Below are positions 1 to 5,629 of a stretch of DNA of 5,655 bases, in pieces. Numbering within the stretch: the stretch's first letter is position 1; each line of letters begins with the position of its first letter. Location of the stretch: contig CAKUMG010000443.1 of NCBI GenBank assembly GCA_934667465.1, positions 1-5,655 of the forward strand. The letters run 5' to 3'. The notes below the pieces were generated by a model, which saw only the letters and a program-made list of their open reading frames with translations, was not told the origin of the DNA and searched no databases. The DNA is from an uncultured Actinoplanes sp. Its GTDB lineage: Bacteria; Actinomycetota; Actinomycetes; Mycobacteriales; Micromonosporaceae. A program made the position numbers and the translations under genes.

Positions 1-112
1 CGTGCCGGTCAACGTCAGCCCGACCGCCTCCACCCGCGCCCGGGCCCGGCCGTGGCGGCGGCTGCGCAGCCGGGTGGGCCCGCCGCCGGTCGCGTACCGC
101 CCACGAGTCGCC

Positions 113-123
113 GAGGGAAAGGA
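113..123 (+). promoter_or_regulatory. Ribosome binding site fixing the start of the 125-aa gene
   Basis: A purine-rich GAGGGAAAGGA tract ends nine bases before the ATG at 133. The reading frame of the gene stays open upstream to the window edge, with an ATG or GTG possible near 52, but only the ATG at 133 has a ribosome binding site at a sensible distance. The codons before it also lack the near-total G/C third position seen after it. Confidence 0.65.
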
Positions 124-132
124 ACCACCACC

Positions 133-510
133 ATGTACGACGGCACCGCGATCAACGCCCACTGGGGCAACGCCTGGCCCACCGACACCAGCGACGTCAC
201 CAACGCCGGCCACGAGTTCAGCCCGGTCCTGCAGGCGCCGGTGGCCACCCTGCTCGGCAAGCCGTGGTACCTCGAATCCGGGTCGCCGGGCGGCGACTAC
301 GTCACCTGGCTCAACGTCGACGGCGGCGGCCGGGTCGGGGTCAGCCCGCACCCGGCCCCCGACGGAGTCGTGCGCTGGGTGATCGGCCGGACCGATGCTG
401 ACGGCAACCCCCTGGTCCAGGAGCACGAGCTGGCGATCAGCGCCACACCCGAGCAGGTCGTGGCCCAGGTGCGCACCTTTCTCGCCCGGCACGGGATTTC
501 CGCGGACTGA
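133..510 (+). CDS. Hypothetical 125-aa protein, unknown family
   Basis: I do not recognise this protein with confidence. It has 125 residues, no signal peptide and no membrane segment. Residues 1-30 are polar and rich in Trp, Asn and Asp. Residues 40-85 look like beta strands (GKPWYLES, YVTWLNVD, GRVGVSP, VVRWVIG). Residues 103-121 look like one amphipathic helix (SATPEQVVAQVRTFLARHG). The order of strands, a Trp-Val-Ile strand, then a 'TP-E-VV' helix, is faintly like DUF317-type actinobacterial proteins, but this is a weak impression and not a call. Third codon positions are almost all G or C from the ATG onward, which supports real coding. It is a soluble, probably cytoplasmic protein. A composite hairpin starts seven bases after the stop codon, so it probably ends a transcript that begins upstream or within the first 130 bases. 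No partner gene can be named. Confidence 0.8.
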   Translation: MYDGTAINAHWGNAWPTDTSDVTNAGHEFSPVLQAPVATLLGKPWYLESGSPGGDYVTWLNVDGGGRVGVSPHPAPDGVVRWVIGRTDADGNPLVQEHELAISATPEQVVAQVRTFLARHGISAD

Positions 511-517
511 GCGGTGC

Positions 518-573
518 TGCCCGGTGCCCGCCGGCCGCGCAGTCGGCCGGCGGGTGCCGGGTGGCACCGGGCA
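518..573 (+). terminator. Composite hairpin, probable intrinsic terminator
   Basis: An outer 9-bp perfect stem (518-526 with 565-573, TGCCCGGTG/CACCGGGCA) encloses an inner 11-bp perfect stem (527-537 with 544-554, CCCGCCGGCCG/CGGCCGGCGGG) around a 6-base loop. The only unpaired part is a 10-base bulge at 555-564. It starts seven bases after the stop at 510. No T-run follows, which is common for actinobacterial terminators. A role in transcript-end protection is also possible. Confidence 0.7.
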
Positions 574-759
574 ACCCGGTGGCGCCCCGGGCATTCGATG
601 CTCGGGGCTCGAGTGCCGGGTCGCCGCACGCCGCGGTGGTGCACGAGCTCCGGGAGGAGCTCCGCCCGCGCGGGCCACCGGCCGACAACAGGGCTCGAAC
701 TGCTCGCCGGTGCGGTGTTTACGATCGAGCCGTTTTGATCACTACGGGGAGGACATGGC

Positions 760-1344
760 ATGGGCGCGGTGCTGAACGCGTACGGGGTGGACCTGGACAG
801 CCTGCGAGCAGAACTCGGGTGCGGGGACGCGGCGCTGGCGGACCAGCTCGGAACGACGTTCGCCGACCGGTACGACTACCTCGAAGACCTCCTGCCGGAA
901 GGCGTCACGCTTGCCGACATCGCCCGGCACATGATCATGGGCGGGCCGTACGACGAGCGGGCCGGCGCCGTCTACGGCGGCTTCGTCGAGCTGCTGTGCG
1001 CGCGGCACGGGGTGATCCTCGACTGGGGATCCCTGAACCCGCCGGTGCCGATGGACTACGTCCAAGCGGCTGACCGGGCGCTCGGCGAGGCAGAGCTGCT
1101 CACCGACGGTTTCTCCCTACAGAACCTGATCTTCGGCGGTTCGCCGATCGACTACCCGTACAGCAACGAGAGCATGGCCGTCGGCCAGTGGAGCGCCGCG
1201 CGTGCCGACGAGCCGGCCGACCTGCTCGCCAGCACGCCGCACTCGTCGCTGCCCGAGGAGTGGCACGGCGTCGCGTACGAGCTGTTCCAATGGCTGGCAT
1301 ACATCCGCAAAACCGGCCGCCACCTGGTGACGTTCTACGGCTGA
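760..1344 (+). CDS. DUF7691-like protein of unknown function (194 aa)
   Basis: This is a 194-residue acidic protein without signal peptide or membrane segment. The ATG at 760 is preceded by GGGGAGGA (747-753 region) at normal spacing; an ATG at 755 lies in another frame that stops within a few codons. The layout resembles what I recall of the actinobacterial DUF7691 family: an N-terminal 'AYGVDLDSLRAELGCGD' segment (residues 7-23), a central 'MGGPYDERAGAVYGGFVELLC' region (about 60-80) followed by a G-x-x-L-D motif, and a C-terminal helix ending in 'HLVTFYG'. That family has no established function that I know of; members are often scattered singletons in Streptomyces and relatives. Two tandem hairpins follow the stop, and the upstream gene ends at its own hairpin, so this is probably monocistronic. 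The family call is from memory and should be read as a resemblance; that the gene is real is much more certain. Confidence 0.85.
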   Translation: MGAVLNAYGVDLDSLRAELGCGDAALADQLGTTFADRYDYLEDLLPEGVTLADIARHMIMGGPYDERAGAVYGGFVELLCARHGVILDWGSLNPPVPMDYVQAADRALGEAELLTDGFSLQNLIFGGSPIDYPYSNESMAVGQWSAARADEPADLLASTPHSSLPEEWHGVAYELFQWLAYIRKTGRHLVTFYG

Positions 1345-1390
1345 CCGGTACGGCGCCTGCTTCCCACGCCGCCGGTGCCAGCGCCTCCAC

Positions 1391-1423
1391 GAGCCGTCCG
1401 AGGCAGCGGGCCTCGGACGGCTC
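1391..1423 (+). terminator. Perfect 13-bp hairpin, first of two tandem terminators
   Basis: The arms GAGCCGTCCGAGG (1391-1403) and CCTCGGACGGCTC (1411-1423) pair perfectly around a 7-base loop. It lies 46 bases after the stop of the plus-strand gene and 198 bases past the end of the minus-strand nuclease gene. Because the stem is symmetric it could act on both converging transcripts. No clear T-tract follows. Confidence 0.75.
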
Positions 1424-1433
1424 CCTCAACGAA

Positions 1434-1473
1434 ACGCCCCGCCTCGCGCCTCGCGTACGCCGAGGCGGGGCGT
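1434..1473 (+). terminator. Perfect 13-bp hairpin, second of two tandem terminators
   Basis: The arms ACGCCCCGCCTCG (1434-1446) and CGAGGCGGGGCGT (1461-1473) pair perfectly around a 14-base loop. It begins ten bases after the first hairpin. On the minus strand the stem is followed by TTCGTTGAG, mildly T-rich, so it may mainly stop read-through from the nuclease gene at 1621-2889, while the first hairpin serves the plus-strand gene. The stretch from 1474 to 1620 shows no convincing gene; only short imperfect repeats were seen there. Confidence 0.7.
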
Positions 1474-1620
1474 CGTGGCCTGCCGACAGCAACATTGGCG
1501 TGGACTGCTGGGCCAGCGGTGTTGTCGGCCTGGACCTGTATCGCCCCCAGACGGTCGCCGCGGTAAGCCTCCCGGTGGTTTCCGGGACGAAGCAACGCGC
1601 TCAGCCTCGGCACCCGGGTG

Positions 1621-2889
1621 TCATGCGGGACTGGCCTCCCAGCCGGGGAGGTACGCCTCCACAGGGTCGTCGTTCTCGGCGATACGGTGCGGCGGAGACC
1701 CGGGCCAGCGCGGCGCGACCCAGCCCGGCCACAGCTCTTGGATGCCGCGCCGCCACCAGTACCACCGCCACCGGTACCAGACGTACAGTGCGGGGACCGC
1801 CATGAGGGCGATCGTGCCGGCGACGAACAACCAGAACCCGTACTCCCCCCGTGTGCCCTGTAGCGCGTTCGATCCGGACAACGCGGCCAGGCTGATCAGC
1901 AGCGCGGCGGTCACCGGCAGGCGTGAGAACTGCGGCTGGGATGCTGGTTCGGGCTCCGGGACAGGCTCCGGCTCGGGTCTGGCTGGCAGCAACGCAGCCA
2001 GGGCCGATGGCACCGTCCGGCGTTCGGTCCACTCGGTGAACTCGGCCCGGGTCACCAGTGCGATCGCTGACTGCCCGGTGTACTCCTTGTCAGCGAACGC
2101 CCGGCCGACATCGGTCACTTGAGCGGTCGTGACGAACGCCAGCGCGGTTGCCTGGTAATGCAGCGCCCCGCCGCGGAACGCGCGCAGCACATCGGGCCGA
2201 AACCGGTGCCGCGGATCGTACCGCTTGCACTGCACCGCGAGACGCACGTCGCCATCGACGGCGATGATATCGACCCCATGGTCGCCTTTGCCGACCGTAG
2301 TGTCATCTGCGCCGACCACCTCGACCTGCGACCATCCGGCCCGGCGCAGCAGCTCGGCGACGTACTGCTCGAACTGGGACCCGTTGTACCGGTCGACGAC
2401 GGTGATCGCCCGTGCCGGTGCCGGTTCCGGGCGAAGCCATGGCGGGACGCCCAAGGGCAGGTTGAGTTTCCGTGGTGGCCCCGGCGGCATCTGCCGCAGC
2501 TTGAACCGCGCCCAGGCCCTCCGGCGGGCTTCCGCACGCCGCCGGGCCGGGGTGTCGGCGAGGTGATGGACCGCCGCGGTGAGTACGTCCAGACCGGTCG
2601 TCAGCCGACGTACCTCGTGGCGCAGTTGCTCGGCGTCGTGGCCCTGCCGGCCGGCGGCCATCTCCGCGACGGTCCCGGCGCGTTCGACAGCCCGAACCAG
2701 CGGGCCGTATGCGCTCAGGTTCTCCGTCAACGCCTGGTGCTGGTAGTACGCGGCAAGAGAGGAGTACGCCAAAGCAAGCTCAGGGCTCGGCACGCCGGGC
2801 TGCCCCGCCAAGCGTCGGACCTCGTCCAGCGACGGCAGGTGGCGGCGGGCGGCAGTCGCGAACCAAGCCGCCATGTCTTCCGAGTCCAT
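1621..2889 (-). CDS. Mrr-type restriction endonuclease with two C-terminal membrane helices
   Basis: Predicted DNA nuclease of the Mrr_cat branch of the PD-(D/E)xK superfamily. Numbering from the ATG at 2889 (422 aa): residues 1-135 are mostly helical and Arg/Ala-rich with no recognised domain. Residues 167-290 form the catalytic domain, with helix Glu in FEQYVAELL (E174), the catalytic Asp in GDHGVDII (D207) and the QCK triad element (Q220, K222), then the typical Mrr strand AFVTTAQVTDVGRAFA. All expected catalytic residues are present. A Pro-Glu repeat linker (about 304-319) leads to two hydrophobic segments, about 324-340 and 352-371, the second ending in a Trp/Arg-rich cluster (WYRWRWYWWRR). 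The nuclease is therefore probably anchored to the inner face of the membrane. Mrr-family enzymes usually cut modified or foreign DNA; a membrane anchor suggests attack on incoming DNA or a membrane-linked response. Start is uncertain: GTG 2895 and ATG 2874 are alternatives, the latter with GGAAG just upstream; the frame opens at 2949. The stop is followed by the hairpins at 1434-1473. Confidence 0.88.
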   Translation of the reverse strand: MDSEDMAAWFATAARRHLPSLDEVRRLAGQPGVPSPELALAYSSLAAYYQHQALTENLSAYGPLVRAVERAGTVAEMAAGRQGHDAEQLRHEVRRLTTGLDVLTAAVHHLADTPARRRAEARRRAWARFKLRQMPPGPPRKLNLPLGVPPWLRPEPAPARAITVVDRYNGSQFEQYVAELLRRAGWSQVEVVGADDTTVGKGDHGVDIIAVDGDVRLAVQCKRYDPRHRFRPDVLRAFRGGALHYQATALAFVTTAQVTDVGRAFADKEYTGQSAIALVTRAEFTEWTERRTVPSALAALLPARPEPEPVPEPEPASQPQFSRLPVTAALLISLAALSGSNALQGTRGEYGFWLFVAGTIALMAVPALYVWYRWRWYWWRRGIQELWPGWVAPRWPGSPPHRIAENDDPVEAYLPGWEASPA

Positions 2890-2971
2890 GCTCACCCGGT
2901 CATTCTGCGGTCCGGGTGTGACACAACCGCGCGTCACGACGAGCCGCACGCCGCAGGGCCTACCTGTCAGC

Positions 2972-3006
2972 CACCTGATCAGGTGACATTAGGGGAACTC
3001 GAGTTC
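2972..3006 (-). promoter_or_regulatory. Two perfect palindromes upstream of the nuclease gene, candidate operator
   Basis: CACCTGATCAGGTG (2972-2985) and GAACTCGAGTTC (2995-3006) are both perfect palindromes. Their centres are 22 bp apart, about two helical turns, so proteins bound there would sit on the same face of the DNA. A TAATGT hexamer lies between them on the minus strand (2991-2986) and could be a -10 element, which would place transcription start inside the first palindrome; no good -35 was found. They lie 83-117 bp upstream of the nuclease start. Repressor control of the nuclease is an inference. Confidence 0.4.
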
Positions 3007-3043
3007 GAGCGTGCCCGGACGCCTCGCTGATCGGCGGCGACAA

Positions 3044-3098
3044 GGTCGGCGTCGTCGGCCTCCCGAAGGCTCGGGAGGCACAGCCCGACTCGCCGACC
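3044..3098 (-). terminator. Nested hairpin after the EACC1-like gene
   Basis: An inner perfect 9-bp stem (3058-3066 with 3071-3079, GCCTCCCGA/TCGGGAGGC) has a 4-base loop. An outer perfect 8-bp stem (3044-3051 with 3091-3098, GGTCGGCG/CGCCGACC) encloses it. Read on the minus strand it begins about 20 bases after the TAA of the gene at 3119-3505 and so probably ends that transcript before the nuclease gene. Confidence 0.65.
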
Positions 3099-3118
3099 CC
3101 TCAAGATCGTCCTTAGCG

Positions 3119-3505
3119 TTACTTTTCGTTCGGATCCTCAAGGGCCTGCTCGTGCATTTCGCCGGCGGCACGGATCAGGCGCTCGGCATCCTTGCCGCTG
3201 TAGCCGGTGAGGTCGTAGCTGCGGCCGCCGATCTCGATCTGGACCCGCTTGTTCTCGTGCCTCAGCAGGAATGCTGCGACTGCGGCGCTCAGCGCCTGCC
3301 AGAACTCGGGCGTACTTACGGTCACGGAGATCAGTTCCATGGCCGCGCTGGCCGCGCTGTGCTCCAGGGCCTGGCTGCTGTCGAGGTGCTGCTCGGTGAG
3401 CAGACTCTGCAGCTGCTCCCGGTAGCCGTCGGTGATGCGGATTAGCACGTCGCTGTCCATCGACGGCTCGATGCGGATTACGACGTCGGTGTCGGGGTGG
3501 GTCAT
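3119..3505 (-). CDS. Small protein resembling effector-associated component EACC1
   Basis: A 128-residue protein (from the ATG at 3505) with no signal peptide. It opens with beta-strand segments (VVIRIEP, VLIRITD), then a helix rich in Gln/Leu (28-48), a strand (ELISVTVST, 57-65), a hydrophobic helix (FWQALSAAVAAFLLRH, 68-83), a strand pair (RVQIEIGGRSYDLTG) and a C-terminal helix (SGKDAERLIRAAGEM). This order, a central hydrophobic helix followed by a charged strand, a 'G-x-x-Y-x-L-x-G' turn and a 'D-A-x-x-L' helix, resembles the actinobacterial EACC1 domain, described as a constant component of NTP-dependent conflict systems that accompanies variable effectors. That is a judgement from memory. 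It lies upstream of the Mrr-type nuclease in the same orientation. Start is uncertain: GTG 3520 and 3511 are in frame, none has a strong ribosome binding site, and the inner ATG at 3460 would remove the first of two duplicated strands. Ends with TAA, then a hairpin. Confidence 0.8.
   Translation of the reverse strand: MTHPDTDVVIRIEPSMDSDVLIRITDGYREQLQSLLTEQHLDSSQALEHSAASAAMELISVTVSTPEFWQALSAAVAAFLLRHENKRVQIEIGGRSYDLTGYSGKDAERLIRAAGEMHEQALEDPNEK
3434..3493 (-). repeat. Tandem 12-codon duplication inside the EACC1-like gene
   Basis: Bases 3434-3457 and 3470-3493 are direct copies, 21 of 24 positions identical, with a 36-bp period. They encode DTDVVIRI and DSDVLIRI, giving two successive near-identical beta strands. 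The high DNA identity suggests a recent in-frame duplication at the N-terminus. An ATG at 3460 sits exactly between the copies. Confidence 0.75.
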
Positions 3506-3619
3506 GGTCACGAGATCCACTGTGGCAGAGCCGCGCGAGCGCCCGGCACAGGCCTATGCACGGTCGCGGCGACGAATTAGCTTGATGGGGGTCATCGGCG
3601 GGAAGGAAGCTCGACCGAC

Positions 3620-3910
3620 ATGCTGCACCGCTTCCGGCTCATCGACCGGGCACGCGATCCCGGCCGCCACTTCCTCAGCGGCAACATCGGCGACTTCAAC
3701 ACCCGATGGGCAAACGGTGAGGTCCTGCCGGCGCACTTCACCTTCAACGACGCGGCCCTGCAACAGCCCGCGCTGGACATCGTCCACCAGGTCCTCACCG
3801 CGCCGAGCGCCGAAGACCTCCAACGACGCGAGTTGGGGCAGGAATGGATCGAGGAAAACCGGCGGATGCCCCTGACGCTGGAAAACCCGTTTATGACGGT
3901 GCAGCCGTGA
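3620..3910 (+). CDS. Hypothetical 96-aa protein, unknown family
   Basis: I do not recognise this protein. It has 96 residues, no signal peptide and no membrane segment: an N-terminal basic stretch (MLHRFRLIDRARDPGRHF), an aromatic-polar region (GNIGDFNTRW, LPAHFTFND) and a helical C-terminal half (ALQQPALDIVHQVL, AEDLQRRELGQEWIEENRR). Codons are strongly G/C-ending, and GGAAGGAAG (3601-3609) lies ten bases before the ATG, so it is likely real. A long open frame on the opposite strand over the same bases (3554-4033) has the Val/Ala/Glu-rich composition of a shadow. The gene is divergent from the EACC1-like gene, with about 115 bases between starts that must hold both promoters; neither is clear. 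Directly after its stop, coding-like sequence continues in another frame, so this may be the N-terminal part of a longer, broken protein. Confidence 0.6.
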   Translation: MLHRFRLIDRARDPGRHFLSGNIGDFNTRWANGEVLPAHFTFNDAALQQPALDIVHQVLTAPSAEDLQRRELGQEWIEENRRMPLTLENPFMTVQP

Positions 3911-4065
3911 CCCGCGAGCATCGAGGGCCAGCGACGACCTGGCGGAAGCCTTGATCCGGGGCGACACCCTGCTCAAAGCGTCGGCGACGTCGTGGCTGCG
4001 GCTGAGGTCGGTCAGCCCGGGGGTGGCGTTCACCGTCGCGCAGCTGCGGGGTGAGCGTGGGTGGC
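3897..4065 (+). pseudogene. Coding-like tract in another frame, possible remnant of the 3620 gene
   Basis: From 3897 the frame one base ahead of the preceding gene is open and reads like protein: SDDLAEALIRGD, LLKASATSWLRLRSV, VAFTVAQLRGERGW. Third codon positions remain mostly G or C. There is no ATG or GTG start with a ribosome binding site; only a TTG at 3951 is available. The frame has no stop before it enters the hairpin at 4060-4086 and the antisense strand of the ATPase gene. One extra base between 3897 and 3910 would explain it as the C-terminal part of the 96-aa protein with a lost natural end. A TTG-started small protein or chance are alternatives. End coordinate is approximate. Confidence 0.3.
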
Positions 4066-4086
4066 CAGCTGGACATGCTGGCCACC
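4060..4086 (-). terminator. Perfect 10-bp hairpin after the ATPase operon
   Basis: GGTGGCCAGC (4060-4069) and GCTGGCCACC (4077-4086) pair perfectly around a 7-base loop. It lies 36 bases past the TGA of the ATPase gene at 4122 and most likely ends that minus-strand operon; being symmetric it could also stop plus-strand transcription from 3620. Confidence 0.7.
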
Positions 4087-4121
4087 GTACGGCTCATCGC
4101 TGGGTGGCACCGGCGGGACGG

Positions 4122-5234
4122 TCAGAGTCCGTCGGCGACGGCGGCGGTCACTTGGAGCCAGGCGGTGCGGCTGGCGGGGGTGAGGGCGTCGAAGGCGACG
4201 GGTCCGCCGGCGACCAGGGCGGGGTCGTGGGGCACCTCGAGGACGGCGCGGGTGAGCTTGCCGAAGTGCCGGTGCAGCCGGTCTCGCAGGGCTGGGTCGG
4301 GGGTGCGGGTCGGTGCGGCCAGGACGGTGACGGCCTGCTCGACCAGGGCCTTGCGGCCGGTGGCCCGCAGTGCGTCGGCCAGCCATGCCGCGCTTTGTGA
4401 GGTGTCTTCGCGGATTGTGGAGACGATGACGAGCTGGTCGGCGGCGTCGATGGCGGCTTGCCAGTTGGAGGCGCGCATGTTGTTGCCGGTGTCGATGCAC
4501 AGGATGCGGTAGAAGCGGCTGAGGGTGCGGTGCAGCCGCTGGAAGGCATCGGCGTCGATGCTCGCGGCCGAGGCGGCGTCTTCGTCGCTGGCGAGCACGT
4601 CGAACTGGGCGTCACCTTGCGAGCGGACGTAGTTGTCGAGGTCGCCGACACGGGCGCTGCGGACCTCGTCGAAGCGGTCCAGGTCGCCGAGCAGGTCGAC
4701 GGCGGTGTTGACGTGCCGGGCCGGGGCGGCGCGCCAGCCGAGGGTGCCGCGGGTCTCGTTGTTGTCCCAGGCCAGGACGTAGCCGCCGCGGTGCACGCCG
4801 AAGGTGGCGGACATCAGCAGGGTGGCGGTGGTCTTGTGCGCGCCGCCCTTGGGGTTGACCACGACGACCGTCTTGGGGCCGCGCAGGCTGCGCTGGACGG
4901 ACTGCACGGCGCGGCGGTGGCTCAGCTCTGCCGGGCCGGGCCCAGGGGCGATGAGACCGCCGGTCGCGCGGCGCAGGCCCGCCCGCCAGCCGGTGCGGGC
5001 CGGGCCGGTCGGTGGGGCCGGCCGGTCGGCGAGCAGGTCGTCCAGCGTGGGCACCGCAACCGCGCTTTCCTGCCGCGGGGCCGGGGCCGGGGTGGTTCGT
5101 GGTGACGGGTCGGTGAAGGCAGGGCGCGGATCCGCGGCCGCCGGGGCGGCATTCGGCTGCTGCTGCGGTGAGGTGGCGTCGACCGTGGCGACCTGGTCCT
5201 CGCGGGGCCAGACCGGGTTGGTGGGCTCGGACAT
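4122..5234 (-). CDS. MinD/ParA-type ATPase, EspI-like, with variant Walker A
   Basis: A 370-residue SIMIBI-class P-loop ATPase. Residues 1-80 are Pro/Ala-rich and probably disordered. Residues 83-105 (W-R-x-x-L-R-R-A-T-G-G then PGPGPAE) match the linker I know from EspI/MinD-like proteins of actinobacterial type VII secretion loci. The deviant Walker A is NPKGGAHKTT: signature Lys K129, catalytic K134, but H133 stands where Gly is normal (codon CAC, two changes from GGC, so not a single-base error). AWDNNETRGTLGWR (155-168) is the switch-I region, and FYRILCIDTGNN (241-252) holds Walker B D248. The rest is the usual Rossmann-like core. No DNA-binding domain is present, and no parB gene or parS-like repeats are visible, so a role in positioning or energising a secretion or transfer machine at the membrane is more likely than plasmid partition. 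The start is firm: GGAGGAA (5237-5243) precedes the ATG. It follows the 118-aa gene by 38 bases and ends before a hairpin, so it is the last gene of its operon. Confidence 0.9.
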   Translation of the reverse strand: MSEPTNPVWPREDQVATVDATSPQQQPNAAPAAADPRPAFTDPSPRTTPAPAPRQESAVAVPTLDDLLADRPAPPTGPARTGWRAGLRRATGGLIAPGPGPAELSHRRAVQSVQRSLRGPKTVVVVNPKGGAHKTTATLLMSATFGVHRGGYVLAWDNNETRGTLGWRAAPARHVNTAVDLLGDLDRFDEVRSARVGDLDNYVRSQGDAQFDVLASDEDAASAASIDADAFQRLHRTLSRFYRILCIDTGNNMRASNWQAAIDAADQLVIVSTIREDTSQSAAWLADALRATGRKALVEQAVTVLAAPTRTPDPALRDRLHRHFGKLTRAVLEVPHDPALVAGGPVAFDALTPASRTAWLQVTAAVADGL

Positions 5235-5272
5235 GCTTCCTCCAGGTCAAGAAGCCGGTGCCGGGTGAGGGT

Positions 5273-5629
5273 TCAGGCAGGGGTGGCGTTCGACGGCGTC
5301 GGGGAGCCGTCGGTCGCGGTGGGGGAGCTGTCCTCGGGGGTCCGGGGTGCGGGTACCGGGCGGGCCGGGCGGCGCCGACCGGGGGCCGACGGGGCCGGGG
5401 CGTCGGTCAGCCCGAGCTGGCGCAGTTCGTCGTTGCTCCAGCCGTTGTCGCGCAGCTTGGTCAGCGCGGTGGCGTACTGCTCGCCAACGGAGTCGATCTG
5501 CTCGATCAGCTCATCCATGCGGTGCCGCAGCACCGCGGCTTCGCCGATGCCGGCGGCGCGGTTGCTGAGCAGCTGCAGCGCGGCGCGCTCGGCCTTGGCG
5601 CTGATGTTCTTGGGGCTCTCGCGTGTCAC
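5273..5629 (-). CDS. Small helical protein with disordered tail, upstream of the ATPase
   Basis: A 118-residue protein I cannot assign to a named family. Residues 10-75 are strongly helical and may form a coiled coil or small bundle (AKAERAALQLL, LRHRMDELIEQIDSVGEQYATALTKLR), ending in NGWSNDELRQLGL, a short helix-turn-like stretch. Residues 76-118 are Pro, Ala, Ser and Thr-rich with an RRRPAR basic patch, probably disordered. No membrane segment or signal peptide. The GTG start at 5629 is well supported by GGGGAGGA (5636-5643) seven bases upstream. The GTG overlaps the TGA of the preceding frame (GTGA), so translation is probably coupled to an upstream gene. It is followed after 38 bases by the ATPase gene. 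Similar Pro/Ala-rich low-complexity regions in both suggest they work in the same complex; the small protein could be an adaptor of the ATPase. That role is inference. Confidence 0.85.
   Translation of the reverse strand: MTRESPKNISAKAERAALQLLSNRAAGIGEAAVLRHRMDELIEQIDSVGEQYATALTKLRDNGWSNDELRQLGLTDAPAPSAPGRRRPARPVPAPRTPEDSSPTATDGSPTPSNATPA

Noticed and set aside
2..132. Possible 3' end of an upstream plus-strand gene in the second frame
   Set aside because: Third positions are G/C-rich until about 100, but the frame has no stop until 380, deep inside the well-supported 125-aa gene.
695..725. Possible promoter (TACGAT at 720-725) before the 194-aa gene
   Set aside because: The -10-like hexamer is acceptable but no -35 at proper spacing matches, so it is not listed as a feature.
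1611..1620. Palindrome CACCCGGGTG directly after the nuclease stop codon
   Set aside because: Ten bases of G/C-rich palindrome are expected by chance in DNA of this composition, and there is no loop for a hairpin.
2119..3030. Open frame of 303 codons on the plus strand across the nuclease gene
   Set aside because: It is antisense to a protein with recognisable catalytic motifs; its own translation is Arg/Pro/Gly-rich without any domain.
3899..3911. Programmed +1 frameshift like that of prfB (codon, TGA, C)
   Set aside because: The P-site codon is CCG, which pairs poorly after slipping, and no internal ribosome-binding-like stimulator lies at the needed distance; an ordinary indel is simpler.
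3554..4033. Open frame of 159 codons on the minus strand opposite the 96-aa gene
   Set aside because: Its composition (runs of Val, Glu, Ala, Asp) is typical of the antisense shadow of a GC-rich gene, and the plus-strand frame has a better ribosome binding site and more natural protein sequence.
4458..5105. Long plus-strand open frame across the ATPase gene
   Set aside because: Gly/Val/Ala-rich shadow of the ATPase, whose P-loop and ribosome binding site are clear.
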